From Cerioporus squamosus (Eukaryota > Basidiomycota > Agaricomycetes > Polyporales > Polyporaceae), in the NCBI GenBank assembly GCA_022592435.1, contig JABYQS010000081.1, positions 62,001-126,000 of the forward strand: 64,000 bases of DNA. The letters are read 5' to 3'. Shown one piece after another: positions 1-13,150 of the stretch. The notes below the pieces were generated by a model, which searched no databases, was not told where the DNA came from, and saw only the letters and a program-made list of their open reading frames with translations. The translations under genes were made by a program, and so were the position numbers. Within the stretch, counting starts at the first letter, position 1, and the number at the start of each line of letters is the position of its first letter.

Positions 1-2
1 AA

Positions 3-1501
<1,499 letters not shown>

Positions 1502-2477
1502 GCTCGCGCGCCCGGGTTGTCTTGCAGGGACCCGTCGCTTCCTTGGGCGCAACACCGCGGCGCTGCTGCTCTCAAGTTTTCGTGCACGTTAATTGCTGTT
1601 CTTTTTCGTTGTCTCGCTGCTCGATATGCTCTGATCTGTGTATATGTCCCGGACTTGTACATACCCCACAGTACTAGACTTCACTACTCAACGTAACTCT
1701 GTCAGTTCCCTTGCACACGATACCAAGCGCCAAGACAAGAAGAAACAACACGCAACGCCAACCCAACGCGGCGGAGAAGATACGAAGCGTCTCAAGCCTC
1801 AACGTCCCGGTATGCCCCAAAATCATCTCAGCTGCCATACTGAAGCTCTCTTGTCCCTCCTTGTGCGCTCAGTCGGTCGTCAGTGGTCAGTTTGCTTGGC
1901 ACAGACCCAACACGCTAGTCTGGTGCGCATCATGCCGCGGAGCCAGGGCTATGACAGAGTTAAACGCAGGCCTCGGTGCGCGACAAGGAAGGGGAAGCCG
2001 TCGCAAAATGACTCGTTCGATGGACGTGCCGGTTCAGGACGACTTCAATGGCAACGGTGACCATGCAGCCGGAAACTTCGCCATAAGAGACAGTCACATC
2101 CCGCGGAACCATCGACACCGTAGCAGCGCTTCCCCATCGAATAGGACCGCGTTACCAAGGACACAAACTACGGCCACTTGATGAAACTAGTAGCGACTGT
2201 TCGCACGTCTGCTGGGGTCGAGGATACATCATGTTCATGCGTTCGGGCAATAATGAATGCATAAGATAGGAGGACTACGACATCAGAGTTCGGATTCGAG
2301 TTAAGTACAGCCAATTACGTGTATGGTGGAACCAAACCAAACCAAAAGTAAAGGAGGGGAGCAGCCGAAGGCAGCAATACGATATAGCAATAATACACCG
2401 AGAATAAATATCGAGGTAATGTTCGCACCCAATAGTCCCATGCACGACAACGTCCGGTCAGTAAGAGTCTTGTCCGA
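1502..2477. other. Intergenic, no gene assigned
   Basis: This gap lies between the converging 3' ends of kinase A and the laccase. ORFs of 140-156 codons occur at 1638-2181 on the plus strand. They are basic and compositionally random, with no recognisable domain or splice-supported continuation. I see only 3' flanking sequence here. Confidence 0.5.
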
Positions 2478-4760
2478 TCAGAGCTCATCCAGCCGCTTGT
2501 GGTTGTGCTCGTAGTAGGTCGGGCATAGCTCCTTCCAAGACTCTGTAAGACACAACGGTAAACTCAGCAGGTAGACTTGTGATGGGTTGGCAGTACTACG
2601 CACCGGGCACGGGATTGACTGCAGCAACATCGGGCGCGTCTTCTGCGAACACTATAGCAAGACCGGTAACGAGATGGAAGTCGATATGACAGTGCAAGAA
2701 CCACGGTCCAGGGTTATCAGTCTGTACGCAAGGTGAGCTCAAGCAGCACGCACGGGACAAGAGAGAAGACACGAGCGAACTTACCTCGAAGCGGATCGTG
2801 ACGTTGTCCCCCGCAAGGCCAATGTTGACCGTATCGCGCCTGACCGGGTTGACATAGTTGTACGCAGTACTTCCTGCACTGCGGACGACGGAGAAAGCGT
2901 GCTAGGACGAATGCGCATCAGCATCCCGCCATAGGAATCCAAGGACGGGATAGCACTCACGCCGTGGAGATGGAACGGGTGCTCTACGTTGACGACGCCT
3001 CCCGGTATCGACACCTCGATCACGGAGTTCAACGGCAAGTTGTACACGCTTCCAGGGGGCAGAAGGGACTGCGCCGTGAGATTGCCGCTCAGAATCTGTA
3101 GCAGGACGGGAATAGTTGGGGGTATGAACGGCGCGCCGTTGATAAAGAACTCCGTCCCGTTCTATCGCAATGCGTCAGCCATGTGAGTCAATCTGGAGGA
3201 GGGGAACCGAGGACTTACGAAGGCGAGGTTCAGGTTCAGATTAACGTCTGCGCCACCCGGGTGGGGCTTGCCCGGCTGTTCCCATGGCATGTTGAGTACT
3301 ACGCTCTCTCTGCACTGCGGCGATATCGAACTCACCGCGGCGGGGCTATCTAGCGGATGGAGACTAGTCTCCTTGAGCGGGTGCACGCTCGCAGTCTGGT
3401 TCGTGGTGGGTTCCTTGTTCGGGGCGCCGTGATACCGCAAGATGGCAGAGTTAACGCCGTTCTGGAAGCCAGTCTGTACTGCTTCGCTGGGCTTGGCACG
3501 AATCCAGTAGTTGCCCACCGGCTGGTTGGCTTCCAGCTGTAGATTACAAGTATGAGCATGGAGATCATTCGCACACATATCACACATACAATGAACGAGT
3601 ACCGCTGAGCGGCATATATCTGCAGGGAGTCCACAGTCACCGGGTGAGTGTTCTGCCCATCCGCTTCGATGATCGTCATGTTGTGGCCATCGATGTTGAA
3701 AATGAAATTGGGGTCGCAAGATATGCTGATGAGGCGGAAACGGTATCTGTAGATGGGAGTTCAGATATTGAGACAAGGACGAACGTAATGGCATCACGTA
3801 CCGCTTCCCATAAACTACGTCAATGACGGCCAAAGGAGACAGGGGACCCCCAGGGTACCGACCGAGTCCATTGATGAGAGTGCTGTCGGACACCCTATAC
3901 AACCTGTCAGCACGAATGTGGTAGACACGACGGAGTGCGCAACGTACGCAGGGATGGGAACTTGCGCAGAGGGGAGATGGTACCAATCGCCGACAGTGAT
4001 GATAGTACTCTCTAGACGACACACCAGCGTCAGTATTCTCAGCTCTCCACGCCTGAAGAACCTCTAACCGTCGTCAACGTCATAGAGGTGTTTGTACGGA
4101 TCTTGGGGATCGTAGATAATGAGCGGGCCGCGCAGGCCATCGCAGTACTGCGTCGCAAGGTGGCTGTGATACCAGAAGGTGCCTGTGCAGATGCGGGATG
4201 TGATCAGTTGTCGAGGACTTCAGTACGTACACCAGACCACGTAGGTACCCACCTGCTTGGCCGGGCACGCGGAAGTTGTACAGGAAGGAGTCGCCAGAGG
4301 TAATGGGGCACTGAGTAACGAAGGCGGGGCCGTCCGCCCAGGCAGTCGTGTGCTGGAACATGCCGTGCCAGTGCTGCAGGGAGATGCGCAGGGCGGCGCT
4401 GTCAGGATGGACGTAGCAGCAGACGCAGCGCGATGGTACGCACGATGCTTGTCGGGGTCAAGAGCGTCTCGTTCTTGAGCTCGTCAATGACATTGATGCG
4501 GAAGTTGTCTCCCTAAGCAACGTATGCGTCAGTGCGAGTACGAGTGTGAGCTGCGTTGTCCTGGGACTGACCTTCTGTCCGACGATTAGAGGGCCGGGGA
4601 ACTGGCCTCCCGCGAGTACCGTGTCCCGGGTGAAGCCGTCGGGAGCGATGACCTTGTTCACGATGGGTAGGTTGGCAACAGGGCCAATCGACCCCAATAC
4701 CCGTCCGAACAACCCAAGGACGACAAGGGCAAGCCCTGCACGAGGACGAATGAATGACAT
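2478..4760 (-). CDS. Secreted laccase (multicopper oxidase), many introns
   Basis: A laccase oxidises phenols and aromatic amines with reduction of O2 to water outside the cell. The ATG at 4760 begins a hydrophobic signal peptide ([14 protein letters not shown]) and then a typical mature N terminus. All four copper signatures are present in order: L1 LQHWHGMFQ (about 4380), L2 [19 protein letters not shown] (about 4140-4200), L3 EHPFHLHG (about 2970) and L4 [16 protein letters not shown] (about 2660-2710). The protein ends [17 protein letters not shown] with stop at 2478-2480. The residue ten positions after the L4 cysteine, the usual type-1 copper axial position, is Leu; L4 has HCHIDF where many laccases have HCHIDW. 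Exon pieces between the motifs ([45 protein letters not shown]) read as a normal fungal laccase, with roughly ten introns. I did not fix every splice site. No break is seen. Confidence 0.95.
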
Positions 4761-4845
4761 GCTGGAGTGGCAAGAGAAGGAATGTGAGGGTGGGCAGTCT
4801 TCAGTCGCAGCTGCTGAAGTGCAGATCGGGAGTCTTACCTCGCAG

Positions 4846-4854
4846 CTTTATATT
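4846..4854 (-). promoter_or_regulatory. TATA-like box of the laccase
   Basis: The minus strand reads AATATAAAG about 88 bases upstream of the laccase ATG, a normal core-promoter spacing. A TGCGCCC sequence at 5087-5093 fits the TGCRCNC metal-response consensus reported for laccase promoters. A heptamer this short can occur by chance. Confidence 0.4.
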
Positions 4855-4860
4855 CATCGC

Positions 4861-6082
4861 GAGGTGTGCGGCGATGGTGAAGGCGGGCTGTACCCGGCCC
4901 ATGTGCAACCAGGCTGGGAGGGCCGACTCGAAACCGCACAAGAGGCGATGTGTCGGCTGGGCATCTGCCAAGCACTGAGAGTGCAACGAAGGGTGACTCG
5001 GTCGGCCTGTCAACGCGGCGGGGGGCAGACACGAGCGCGCACAGCGGTGGCGGCGAAGGGCGTTCCGCCTGGATGAGCGACCTGCTTGCGCCCGCACACG
5101 CAGTTGTTTGGTATGTATCCAGTTCCGGAGCGGAGACGTCCCTAGATGACCGCCGTATGCATAGATGATGACACCTTCATGCTGAGTGAGTGATAGCCCG
5201 TCGACAACGCGGTCGGGGAGATGAGAAGTCACAGTTGACCTACCAAACATCGCAGGGTTGTGTGCAGCTGCAGTGACCACGCTACCGTATTCGCTGACCT
5301 CAAAAGGATCACATCGCACGCTGTAAGAGCGGGGTGATGCGGGCCAAGTAGATTAGGCCTGAGGGACGCCGAGGCGCCGTCCTTCACGAGCCCCGAACTC
5401 GCAGTGACCATGGACAGCGGTCGTAGGTTGCACAGCTCTTCCGATACACTGAGGTGTTTGGATTACTGATGAAGGTATTTTGCGCAGGTTGCAGACGCGG
5501 AAGACGTGTAGCATGTGTGCCTCTGGCACATCGACGGCGTTCATCTCGGAGGTGACTTCCCAACCATGACCTGAGGGACTTGTGCGCAACGGGACTGTCC
5601 AGGTCCGAAGGTCACTGGTAAACGTCATGGTTAGCGACGAGACTTCGTTTCGGTTCCGTGACTTACTGGCGCCCCGACAGCTGCGGTCATGTTCAGGCAC
5701 TGCAGGGCCATGGCAGCCGCAGACGGGCAGTCTGCCTTTCAACTGCCTTCCAGCCACGAACTGAAAATATACGGAGCTTACCATATCCGTTGCGCAAGGT
5801 TCCACGGTATGCAGCTGATTAACTGCATAGCACCCGCTCGGAGAATGCAGGCACAAGCGTCGCGAACGGACTATACACCGGATGCTCGGCCGTATGGCGG
5901 AGGTTGCATCCACAAATGGTCGAGGAACGAAACCTTAAGCTTGTTCTCTACAATCATATGCCTAAGAATACTGCCAGTCTAGCGACGGCTAGCCTTCAGA
6001 AGGATAAGATACCAGGATGAGTGAACCTACGCACCATCGCTCCGTGACATCGCCCATATGTACACGTCCATACCGGGACGCC
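4861..6082. other. Intergenic between laccase promoter and RPC25 3' end
   Basis: A minus-strand ORF covers 5353-5913. Several GT-AG pairs inside it (for example donor at about 5669 with acceptor at about 5620) could define a small spliced gene, but none of the joined readings resembles a family I know. The part next to 4860 is presumably laccase regulatory DNA. No gene is called. Confidence 0.4.
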
Positions 6083-7389
6083 TCAGCCTTCGTCCATCGT
6101 TTCGACTCCGGCGTTCTTCCACCATGAAGTCGGACCTAAGCCCTGTTCCGACATCGAACACTAAATGTAGGGCAATGTATCAGTGCGCCCGAACAGCCAG
6201 GTTGCGCTAAGTGACTGCGGTAACGGCGGGCATGGAGGTAGGGAGAAGTACACACCGTAATCGTGTAAGGCGGTCGCCGAATCTCCCGTGCTTGCTGGAC
6301 GCCCTCGTGGGCCTTGGGCGGACCAGGCTCGTCGTCATGAAACTCGTCCGACTCCACCCGGACTCTGACCACGTCTCCTGCGTCGATGTACATCCGGTCT
6401 GTCAAGGCCGAGTCAAGGAGTTCATGTGAAGATGTTGCTTCAGAGCCTGGTAGCCAGAAGTGTGCGCGCTCTTTTGAGTCGCTATGGTAGGGTTCAGTCA
6501 TGGCGGAACAAATCGTAACCTTGGCTCTTACAATGCGGTCGGCTCCGGTAAATACACCAGGGGCACGTAGATGTCGTCGAAGAAACCAACGGTCACTGTT
6601 TCATGGAACCACATGAGACATGAACGTAGAACTGGGCCAGAGTGAAAGACGCACGACGAACTCCATCCTCGTCTGAGGACTTGACTCTTGCAAGGATTAC
6701 CTCCGAAGCGAAGGGCCTAAACACTACTAGGCGGAAGATAACTGCATGCGTTGTTAGTAAGTCGAACTATCCACCACTTGGTACGGCAGGGTCTCAGTGT
6801 TTCACGTCTCGGCAGTAGACAGCGGTTTGCCCTGTACAGTGCTTCGTACGCGCGATACGATAGACTAGACGGCTGCCTCTGCGATTCACCTGTCACCCTC
6901 AGCCGTTTACGCAGACCACATCTCGCCCTTCCGTTGGACACTACGCGCTGAAAGGGAATTTCCGGGACAGCATTTCCTGCATGTATGGCAAGATACGACA
7001 ACCCTCAGGCGCCGGGACGCGCCTCACGAAGGTGGATAGGCCCCACACCCGCGACCATAGGGAGTCTTGAACGGGAACGCGAGCCGCCTTTTATCGATTC
7101 CAACTTGACGAAGGCTCACTCACCAACCTTTATACCACAGACAGCCATCCCCATATCTCACTTTCCCCTCTCCTACCTCCGCGAGGTCGAAGACGCAGAC
7201 GCAGAGCCCGACATCGTGCAGGACGCGGTTTGCATACTTCTTGTTCAAGTCGTTCGTTATGGCTTGCTCCGGAGGAAGCCCAAATTGTGCTGGCTGGACG
7301 GCAACAGTGTCCTATACGCAGTCTGGGTAAGATCCCGGGAAGACGGCTTCGATACACGACCCGACCTTGATGATAGAGAGTTGGAACAT
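6083..7389 (-). CDS. RPC25: DNA-directed RNA polymerase III subunit RPC25/RPC8
   Basis: RPC25 is the Rpb7-like stalk subunit of nuclear RNA polymerase III and pairs with RPC17 in initiation. Exons are complement 7366-7389, 7128-7311, 6655-6741, 6532-6595, 6256-6481 and 6083-6160, all GT-AG, summing to 663 nt (220 residues), close to the usual length. The start MFQLSIIK is split from DTVAVQPAQFGLPPEQAI. Family blocks follow in order: NKKYANRVLHDVGLCVCVFD, VGEGKVRYGDG, FRLVVFRPFASEV, VKSSDEDG, VGFFDDIYVPLVYLPEP, RAHFWLPGSE, MYIDAGDVVRVRVESDEF, GPPKAHEGV, RPPYTIT and the C-terminal SMSEQGLGP..WW. The gene is head-to-head with the mitochondrial carrier (335 bp apart). The small exons make it easy to miss. 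Confidence 0.93.
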
Positions 7390-7724
7390 CAACCGCGATG
7401 TGCCCCGGTAGTAGTAGTTGTTCTAACACCAAGCGAACAGGAATAGTCTCCCAGAGTCAACTCGTGTGCTTCAGTTGTGATGCCAGCCAGAAACTGGGAC
7501 AGAATTCAAGGTAGAGACCGGTAGGGGGCGAAGGTCGCAAGCCGGAGCAAGTTAAGAGGTTATGGGATAACTTCCTCGCGCCAGCGTCTATCTAATCTAA
7601 TCTAGCTCCCTTACAAAACTTCTGTAAGTAAGTATTTGAAGTAACAGCCGAGCTGCTTCGTCGACTTGTCCCCGGCCACCACCATCTCCTCCTTCCGCCT
7701 GTCGCTGTTTCATCTTTTCTCGAC

Positions 7725-9326
7725 ATGGCTGATACCCCTCCCGGTCCTGCAGAGGGTCCATCAAAAAGCAGCTGGCTGCCAGCCAAGTCAGGCCGCCACT
7801 TCATTGCTGGCGGGTAAGCACCTACTCCACATGCATCCGGCGGGACGTGTCTGACATCTCTTAGGTTGGGAGGAATGTGCGGCGCGATAGTAACCAGCCC
7901 GTTCGACGTGGTCAAAACGCGGTTGCAGTCGGACCTCTTCCGCGCGAAGCATCACATCGCAGTGGAAGGCAATGGCGTGGCCGCGGTCGCTGTCCGGAGG
8001 AATCTGCTGTGGCACTTCGTCGAGACAGCACATATCATTCGGTACGTGTATTTAGTTGTGGCTTTCTCGGGTCCACCCCATGGTCGCGCGGCAAGCAATC
8101 CACGAAGCTGGAACATGGTCAGTCGTCGTCACAAGGTGGAGCGCGTCAGCTGGCTCGTGAACCCTAGAGGACGCCGCGCAGGGACGTCGGCGCGACTACT
8201 CTGCTGCCGTGGACCGGAATTTGCGCTAGTACCTCAAACCAGTAAGCTCGTACGAGACCAGTGGAAATGGCAGACTCCCTGGCGAGCAGATGGGTCGTGA
8301 CGAGAACTGTGCAAGTGGGATCCCTCGGATGACTGGACTTCCACCGTTCCTCCCTTCCGCGTGTATTACTTCAACTCACCGAAGTCCCGTAAACCGGCGA
8401 ACATCCACTGCCACCGTTCTCGTCGATACCGTGTCTCGGCCATCTGCAGGACCGCCTGCTGTTGCAACATGGACTTACCCACATCTCTCGCCCTTCCTTT
8501 TCCTGTTTTGTATCTTCCACCGAAGTGCTGACGCCATAACAGGGACATCTATCGTGAAGAGTCCCCTCGCGCTCTCTTCAAAGGCCTCGGACCCACCCTC
8601 GTCGGCGTCGTCCCCGCCCGCTCCATCAACTTCTTCACCTACGGCAACGGCAAGCAGATCATCGCGGACCACTTCAACCATGGGCAAGAAAACTCTTGGG
8701 TCCACCTTGCCGCCGCTGCCTGCGCGGGCATCGTGACCGGCACCGCGACGAATCCCATTTGGGTCGTCAAGACGCGCCTCCAGCTCGACGCGCACAAGCC
8801 GGAGATATCCGGGGCACGCTCGTTCTTCGGCGGGTCCGTCGCGATGGTTAAGAAGATCCTGCGGGAGGAGGGCGTGAGGGGGTTCTACAAGGGCTTGAGT
8901 GCGAGCTACCTGGGCGTGACGGAGGGCACGATACAGTGGGTGCTGTATGAGCGCCTGAAACGGTTGACGGCGGGGACACAGGGGAAGGGAGGGCCGATGG
9001 AGTGGCTGGGCATGATTGGGAGCGCGGGCACAGCGAAGTGCGTGGCGTCGCTCATCACATATCCTCACGAGGTGCGTCAAGTGTCCCCTTCGCCACTTGT
9101 CTTTTCTGTCTGACAGCGGCCATACCTGCAGGTCCTGCGAACACGACTGCGACAACCACTCGTCGATGGGAAGGTCAAGTACACTGGCCTATTGCAGACA
9201 CTGCGTCTCGTTATAGCGGAAGAAGGGGCTCGGTCACTATATGGCGGCCTCAGCGCGCACCTTATGCGCGTCATCCCGAATGCTGCGGTGATGTTCTTCA
9301 TCTACGAGACTGCGCTTCGGATATGA
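7725..9326 (+). CDS. RIM2: Mitochondrial carrier, RIM2/SLC25A33-36 type (pyrimidine nucleotide transporter)
   Basis: A mitochondrial inner-membrane carrier. Known members of this subfamily exchange pyrimidine nucleotides and support mitochondrial DNA maintenance. Exons 7725-7813, 7865-8041, 8543-9071 and 9132-9326 sum to 990 nt (329 residues). The three carrier repeats carry PFDVVKTRLQ, NPIWVVKTRLQLD and YPHEVLRTRLRQP. NPIWVVKTRLQLD is characteristic of the subfamily. Even-helix regions include GLGPTLVGVVPARSINFF, GFYKGLSASYLGVTEGTIQW and LYGGLSAHLMRVIPNAAVMF. Intron 2 (8042-8542, 501 bp) is far longer than its neighbours, but splicing across it restores the expected HIIR-DIYREESPRALFKG join in frame. 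The gene is intact. Confidence 0.93.
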
Positions 9327-10074
9327 CGTACCCTCTCTTCGTCGTGGACATCACCCCTCTTCCCCCTACTCTTAGTTCTCTCTATTCATGCTGTCGACCA
9401 CACTGTATCACGGTATAATGGCCCACCACCACTCACTACAGGCATACCTTACATCGCATATGTATCATACACTACAACGGATATTCTGGGTAGCACGCAA
9501 ATAGACTAATGTTCTGGTTCTTTGGGTTGATGGGTAGCCGCTGCGACGATCAGGCTCACTCTATGAAAATGGCCTCTGCAGTACGTGTACCATCCGTCTT
9601 TCAGTGAACATCCGCTGATCATGTCGTCCAGGACCGCAGGAAGCCGCCAAGGTCTCGAAGTCGCCTCTACGATGGACACGTCTGCGGTCCAATCACTGTC
9701 CTGTGATGTTGTCCGGTTTGCGCAAGTAGAAAATCTTGTTCGTCCTCTTTCTTGTTAACGTGCGCAGGTGAATGGACGGGACGGTCGGCAGTGAGCATGG
9801 TGCTCGGACGATGGGCTCAGGGCAAGAGCGACTTCCGGTGATGTCGATTCCGGCCAGACGTGTGCAAACCGCTCTCGCCCTCGGTATCTAATAAAGCGAT
9901 CGAGTGTGCGTGGGTCGGGGCGCGGCCTGCTTCTAGGCGACATGCACCGTTTGTGGATTTCGAAACGTTCACATTTTCTCTTACACGCAATTCGGTATGT
10001 CTCTTGTTCGTCTCGCGCGATGACGACGGAAAGTGATGGGAGCGGCTGCTGAAGTCGTGTATCATGCAGGCGGC
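9327..10074. other. Intergenic, 3' flank of the carrier
   Basis: No gene is assigned. A 133-codon minus-strand ORF at 9755-10156 shows no recognisable domain. The stretch leads into a kinase relic at about 10080, and its right end may hold eroded N-lobe or FHA sequence that I cannot align. Confidence 0.4.
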
Positions 10075-10079
10075 TCATA

Positions 10080-10425
10080 CTCGCAACTTCGCACGGCTGA
10101 ACAACTTGCGCCTTGAAGATTACCACGGGTTTGCCGTATCTACGCCGAGCCAACAACCCAACTGACTACATATCCTTGGAGTCGAACGCGAAGCACCTCA
10201 TAGAAAATGTGCGAGGCACTCAAGGTGAGCGCGAGGCTGCAGCGTACTCGATGCGCCGCTCACCCTCACGCTCCTCGAATGCAATACCTTCAGGGTGCAT
10301 GCATGATCCACCGAAACCTAAACACCTCGAACTACTGCTCAGCGGCACTCATCCTCCGATAGTCAGGCTTACCAACCTCGGTCTCGCGCATAAAGTGGGC
10401 CCGGACGCTTCCCTCTAAGCAATAC
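10080..10425 (+). pseudogene. Degenerate relic of a Chk2-type kinase (catalytic core only)
   Basis: The plus strand carries pieces of the same kinase family as the intact copies, in three shifting frames. LPYLRRANNPTDYISLE..AKHLI corresponds to the paralogous GGDL..Y..AKYF segment. KMCEALK, followed by a plausible donor GTGAGC and acceptor CTTCAG, corresponds to HQICEALK. MIHRN, then a frame change to PKPKHLELLL, corresponds to [30 protein letters not shown] corresponds to the [18 protein letters not shown] block, with DFG decayed to NLG. The order matches the live paralogues. Two frame changes, loss of DFG and no recognisable flanking N-lobe or C-lobe mark it as a dead fragment. Confidence 0.7.
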
Positions 10426-10866
10426 AGTATGGCAATCGCAAACAGGCCTGCCAAACCATGCTAATTGCGGGATGGGTTGGTTGAAATCTCGCCGTACGCT
10501 TCCTGTACCTCTCTCGCGCATTACTTCCGCAGCCGCTCTCGGTTGCAGACAGCCATCGCACCCGATTGGCGGTGTGTGAGTTGCAGACCGCTTACACAAC
10601 ATCCAGGCCAACAACAATTAAGACGGGGAGACACACCTGGACATTGTCGGGTTCCTAATTCAACACTTGTTCTCTCCATTCCTTTCCCATAGTGCTTTTG
10701 ACTTTCGTTCCCATATGTATGGTTTTCCCGTTCGCCTCCCTGCTCGAGCTGCAGGTTGCAGGCTTGCAACGCTTTCCGCGATGGTCAGGACTCAGTACTC
10801 AGTTCGACCTGGTGGTGGACTCCTGGCCATCGGAACGTACTCACAACGTTCTGACGCTAGCCAACC

Positions 10867-10871
10867 AAAAA
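10867..10871 (-). terminator. RNA polymerase III terminator of tRNA-Ile copy 1
   Basis: Five T residues on the minus strand, 20 bases past the tRNA 3' end. Confidence 0.6.
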
Positions 10872-10890
10872 CCTCTATCCAATGGATACA

Positions 10891-10964
10891 TGGCCAACGC
10901 CGGGATCGAACCGACGACCTTGGCGTTATTAGCACCACGCTCTAACCAACTGAGCTAGTCGGCC
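10891..10964 (-). tRNA. tRNA-Ile (anticodon AAT)
   Basis: A 74-nt intronless tRNA. The acceptor stem GGCCGAC pairs with GTTGGCC (one G-U) plus discriminator A. The D arm is GCTC-AGTTGGTTAG-AGC. The anticodon arm TGGTG-CTAATAA-CGCCA gives anticodon AAT, and the T loop is TTCGATC. Box A and box B sequences are consensus. It is identical to the copy at 57679-57752. Confidence 0.97.
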
Positions 10965-11261
10965 ATATGAACGTTGGGACACACAACAAATGGTCAAAGG
11001 ACCAGGACTTGTTCGACTTGAAACAGCTGTCAGTGTACATATGTGCATCACCGTCTCCTCGATCATTGGAATCTGGAATCATATTTGTGTATGATCACAA
11101 CTTGGGATCGTTCAACATTTAGCAATACAGTATACTACAGGCTGTCCTTCCGGCAGTGAAGGACCACCAGAAGTAGCCTAAGCAAGTTCGTTCACAATTA
11201 TCGATTGACAAGTCCGAACATATCCGGGATTGTAGCATGAGCTACTCATGTATACAGGCTT

Positions 11262-13150
11262 CTATGAATCGAATGCAAAATGAATTGAATGCAAAAAGGA
11301 TGAACAGAGGAGACACAAATAAATCGTAGAGGCATACATATGAGACGAGAGTCCCCGCCAATCCGAGTCACGAGCAGCCCTGACTCTGTCGCCTACGATG
11401 CTGGTGGTTGTCGAGTTGCCAAGATATCCGCTGGGAGGTCGATAAGAGCGTCCAGGTCGAGGACCGAGGTGTGCGTCGGGAAAAGCCGCCTTGATGCGCG
11501 ACCAGAGCCAGAAGGACGGCGTCGCGTACGTGATGTCGAAGTCGCACGGGTTCGCGCCAGCGCCCCCAGTGATAACGCCGCCAAAACGTCTGTGGCCGTC
11601 AGCGATCACAGCGCCGGAGTCGCCGGGGGCGGAAAACGCGCCGGGCTTCGGGGTGAAGGCGGGGTCGTAATCAATGGACCTCTGGTCATGGGGGAGAATA
11701 GCCCATTCCCTCGACGTCCGATAGGTGCAGTCATTGAAGTACTCGCGGACGTAAGAAAAAACGCCGGTCGCGCTGCCGAGGGTCAACCCAGAGCCAGAGC
11801 CGCTCTTGAACACCATGAGGCACTCTTCGCCGTTGCGGTCGAACACGTTGGGGTGCCGCATATCTTCCTCCGTCAGGTAGTCTCGTAGTCCGTAGAGGCG
11901 GTCCAACATACAGACGGAACGGCGTGTGTGAATGTCTGCGTGCATTCTATTCAGGAACGTGACTTTTAACGTTGGCGTCGTGCCTAAGTAGTATGTATAC
12001 CCAAGCGTTCAGGTTGTGTGACGGGCTTGCTAAGATGAATCAAAACGTACCGAGCTCGATGACATTGCCCCTGAAAACGTGTTTGTCAAACTTGGAGCTG
12101 TCGAGCTCCACAAAGCGTAGTCTTCAGTATAACCTTCAGTGTCGGCACCAAGTGTAATGGGAGGAGAGTAAACGACGTGACCCAGGACACGCTGACTCTC
12201 GCCGGCCCAAATACTTGTGACCTCGCCGTGGAGCTTGCCAAGGACTCGGCTGTCCTTGCTCTCCTCGCCCACCAGATCCCGGAGCTTCTTCCACTCTGTT
12301 GTAGGCTCAAGCTTCGAAGTTCCGAGCGGCCTTCTTGTTCTTTGCCGCTCTCTTCTTCAATGTCTGGAATTGCAGCCTATGACGGTGGAAGTCGCGATTG
12401 TGTCCTCCAATTTTCTCCTCGATAGACGCCACGATGTCGTCGAACGCCTTAGTGCCGAGGAGGAGGACATCGTGACGGGGCGCGCTAGCGTTCCGGCGTA
12501 CGTGAAGGTCGTTGTTCGGTGGGAAGAGGACGTGACGAGCCGTGACAAGGAAGAGTTTGTCTCCCTCAGCGAAGTAGAACCCTCCTGTTCCCTCAACGTG
12601 AGGCATGTTCCTAGGAGCAATCCGCAGACCAAGCAAGGGAGTGAGAGGAGTACGAACGTCGACCGTGGGGTGAAAAATATCGACAGGTTCGAGGAGCTTC
12701 GGACCCGCCGAGCGGGTGTAGATAGACGTGCGGAATGCGACCTCGACGTCGGCGATGTCAAACTCGCCGAGAAGGGCCAAGCAGACACACGCTGCGGAGT
12801 GGGCATCCTCTGCCGTGAGAGAGTCGGGAAGCACCCCGACCCAGAGCGTGATAGGCCCAGGGGGACCGTCTCCGGTGGCGAAGCGTACCCAGTCGATGGT
12901 CGTGAATTTGACGTTCTTGGAGTCAAGGCAGTCGACAACCTTGGGCCCCAGGTCTTCGGACGCGTCGACGATTTTGTGGTTGAATACTGGTCTAAGCGCC
13001 TTCCGCATGTTGCATATTGGGCTCCTCGAGTCGAAAGGGCTCAGTCCACGGAGCGCCGCTACGATACACCAGTCGCGCAGTTGAGGGCAGTCCCGCGAAG
13101 TACTTTATCGCCTCACGCTCGGAGACAGCATGCGCTGAATGCGATGTCAT
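11262..13150 (-). pseudogene. Basidiomycete PA-clan serine-protease-like protein, frame-broken
   Basis: Sequence blocks match a trypsin-like (PA clan) protein family common in basidiomycetes. They begin with a plausible ATG at 13150 (EREAIKYFAGLPS..RLVYRSG) and continue with LRPVFNHKI, LGPKVVDCLDS, GTGGFYFAEGDKLFLVTARHVL (catalytic His in TARHV), TKAFDDIVASIEEKIG, ESQRVLGHVVYSPPI, FRGNVIELG, then an intron of about 60 bp, EECLMVFKSG, TSREWAILP and APGDSGAVI (catalytic Ser in GDSG). The reading frame changes three times. One change is near 13015 (one extra base). One is near 12310, where a weak GT-AG intron could also explain it. One is near 12120, where one missing G in TTTGTGG moves the frame. 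The C-terminal 230 codons are intact. It is either a recent pseudogene or a locus with assembly indels; the family's biochemical role is unknown to me. Confidence 0.75.

Noticed and set aside
5353..5913. 186-codon minus-strand ORF next to RPC25
   Set aside because: Composition is non-protein-like, and alternative spliced readings gave no family. Kept only as an intergenic note.
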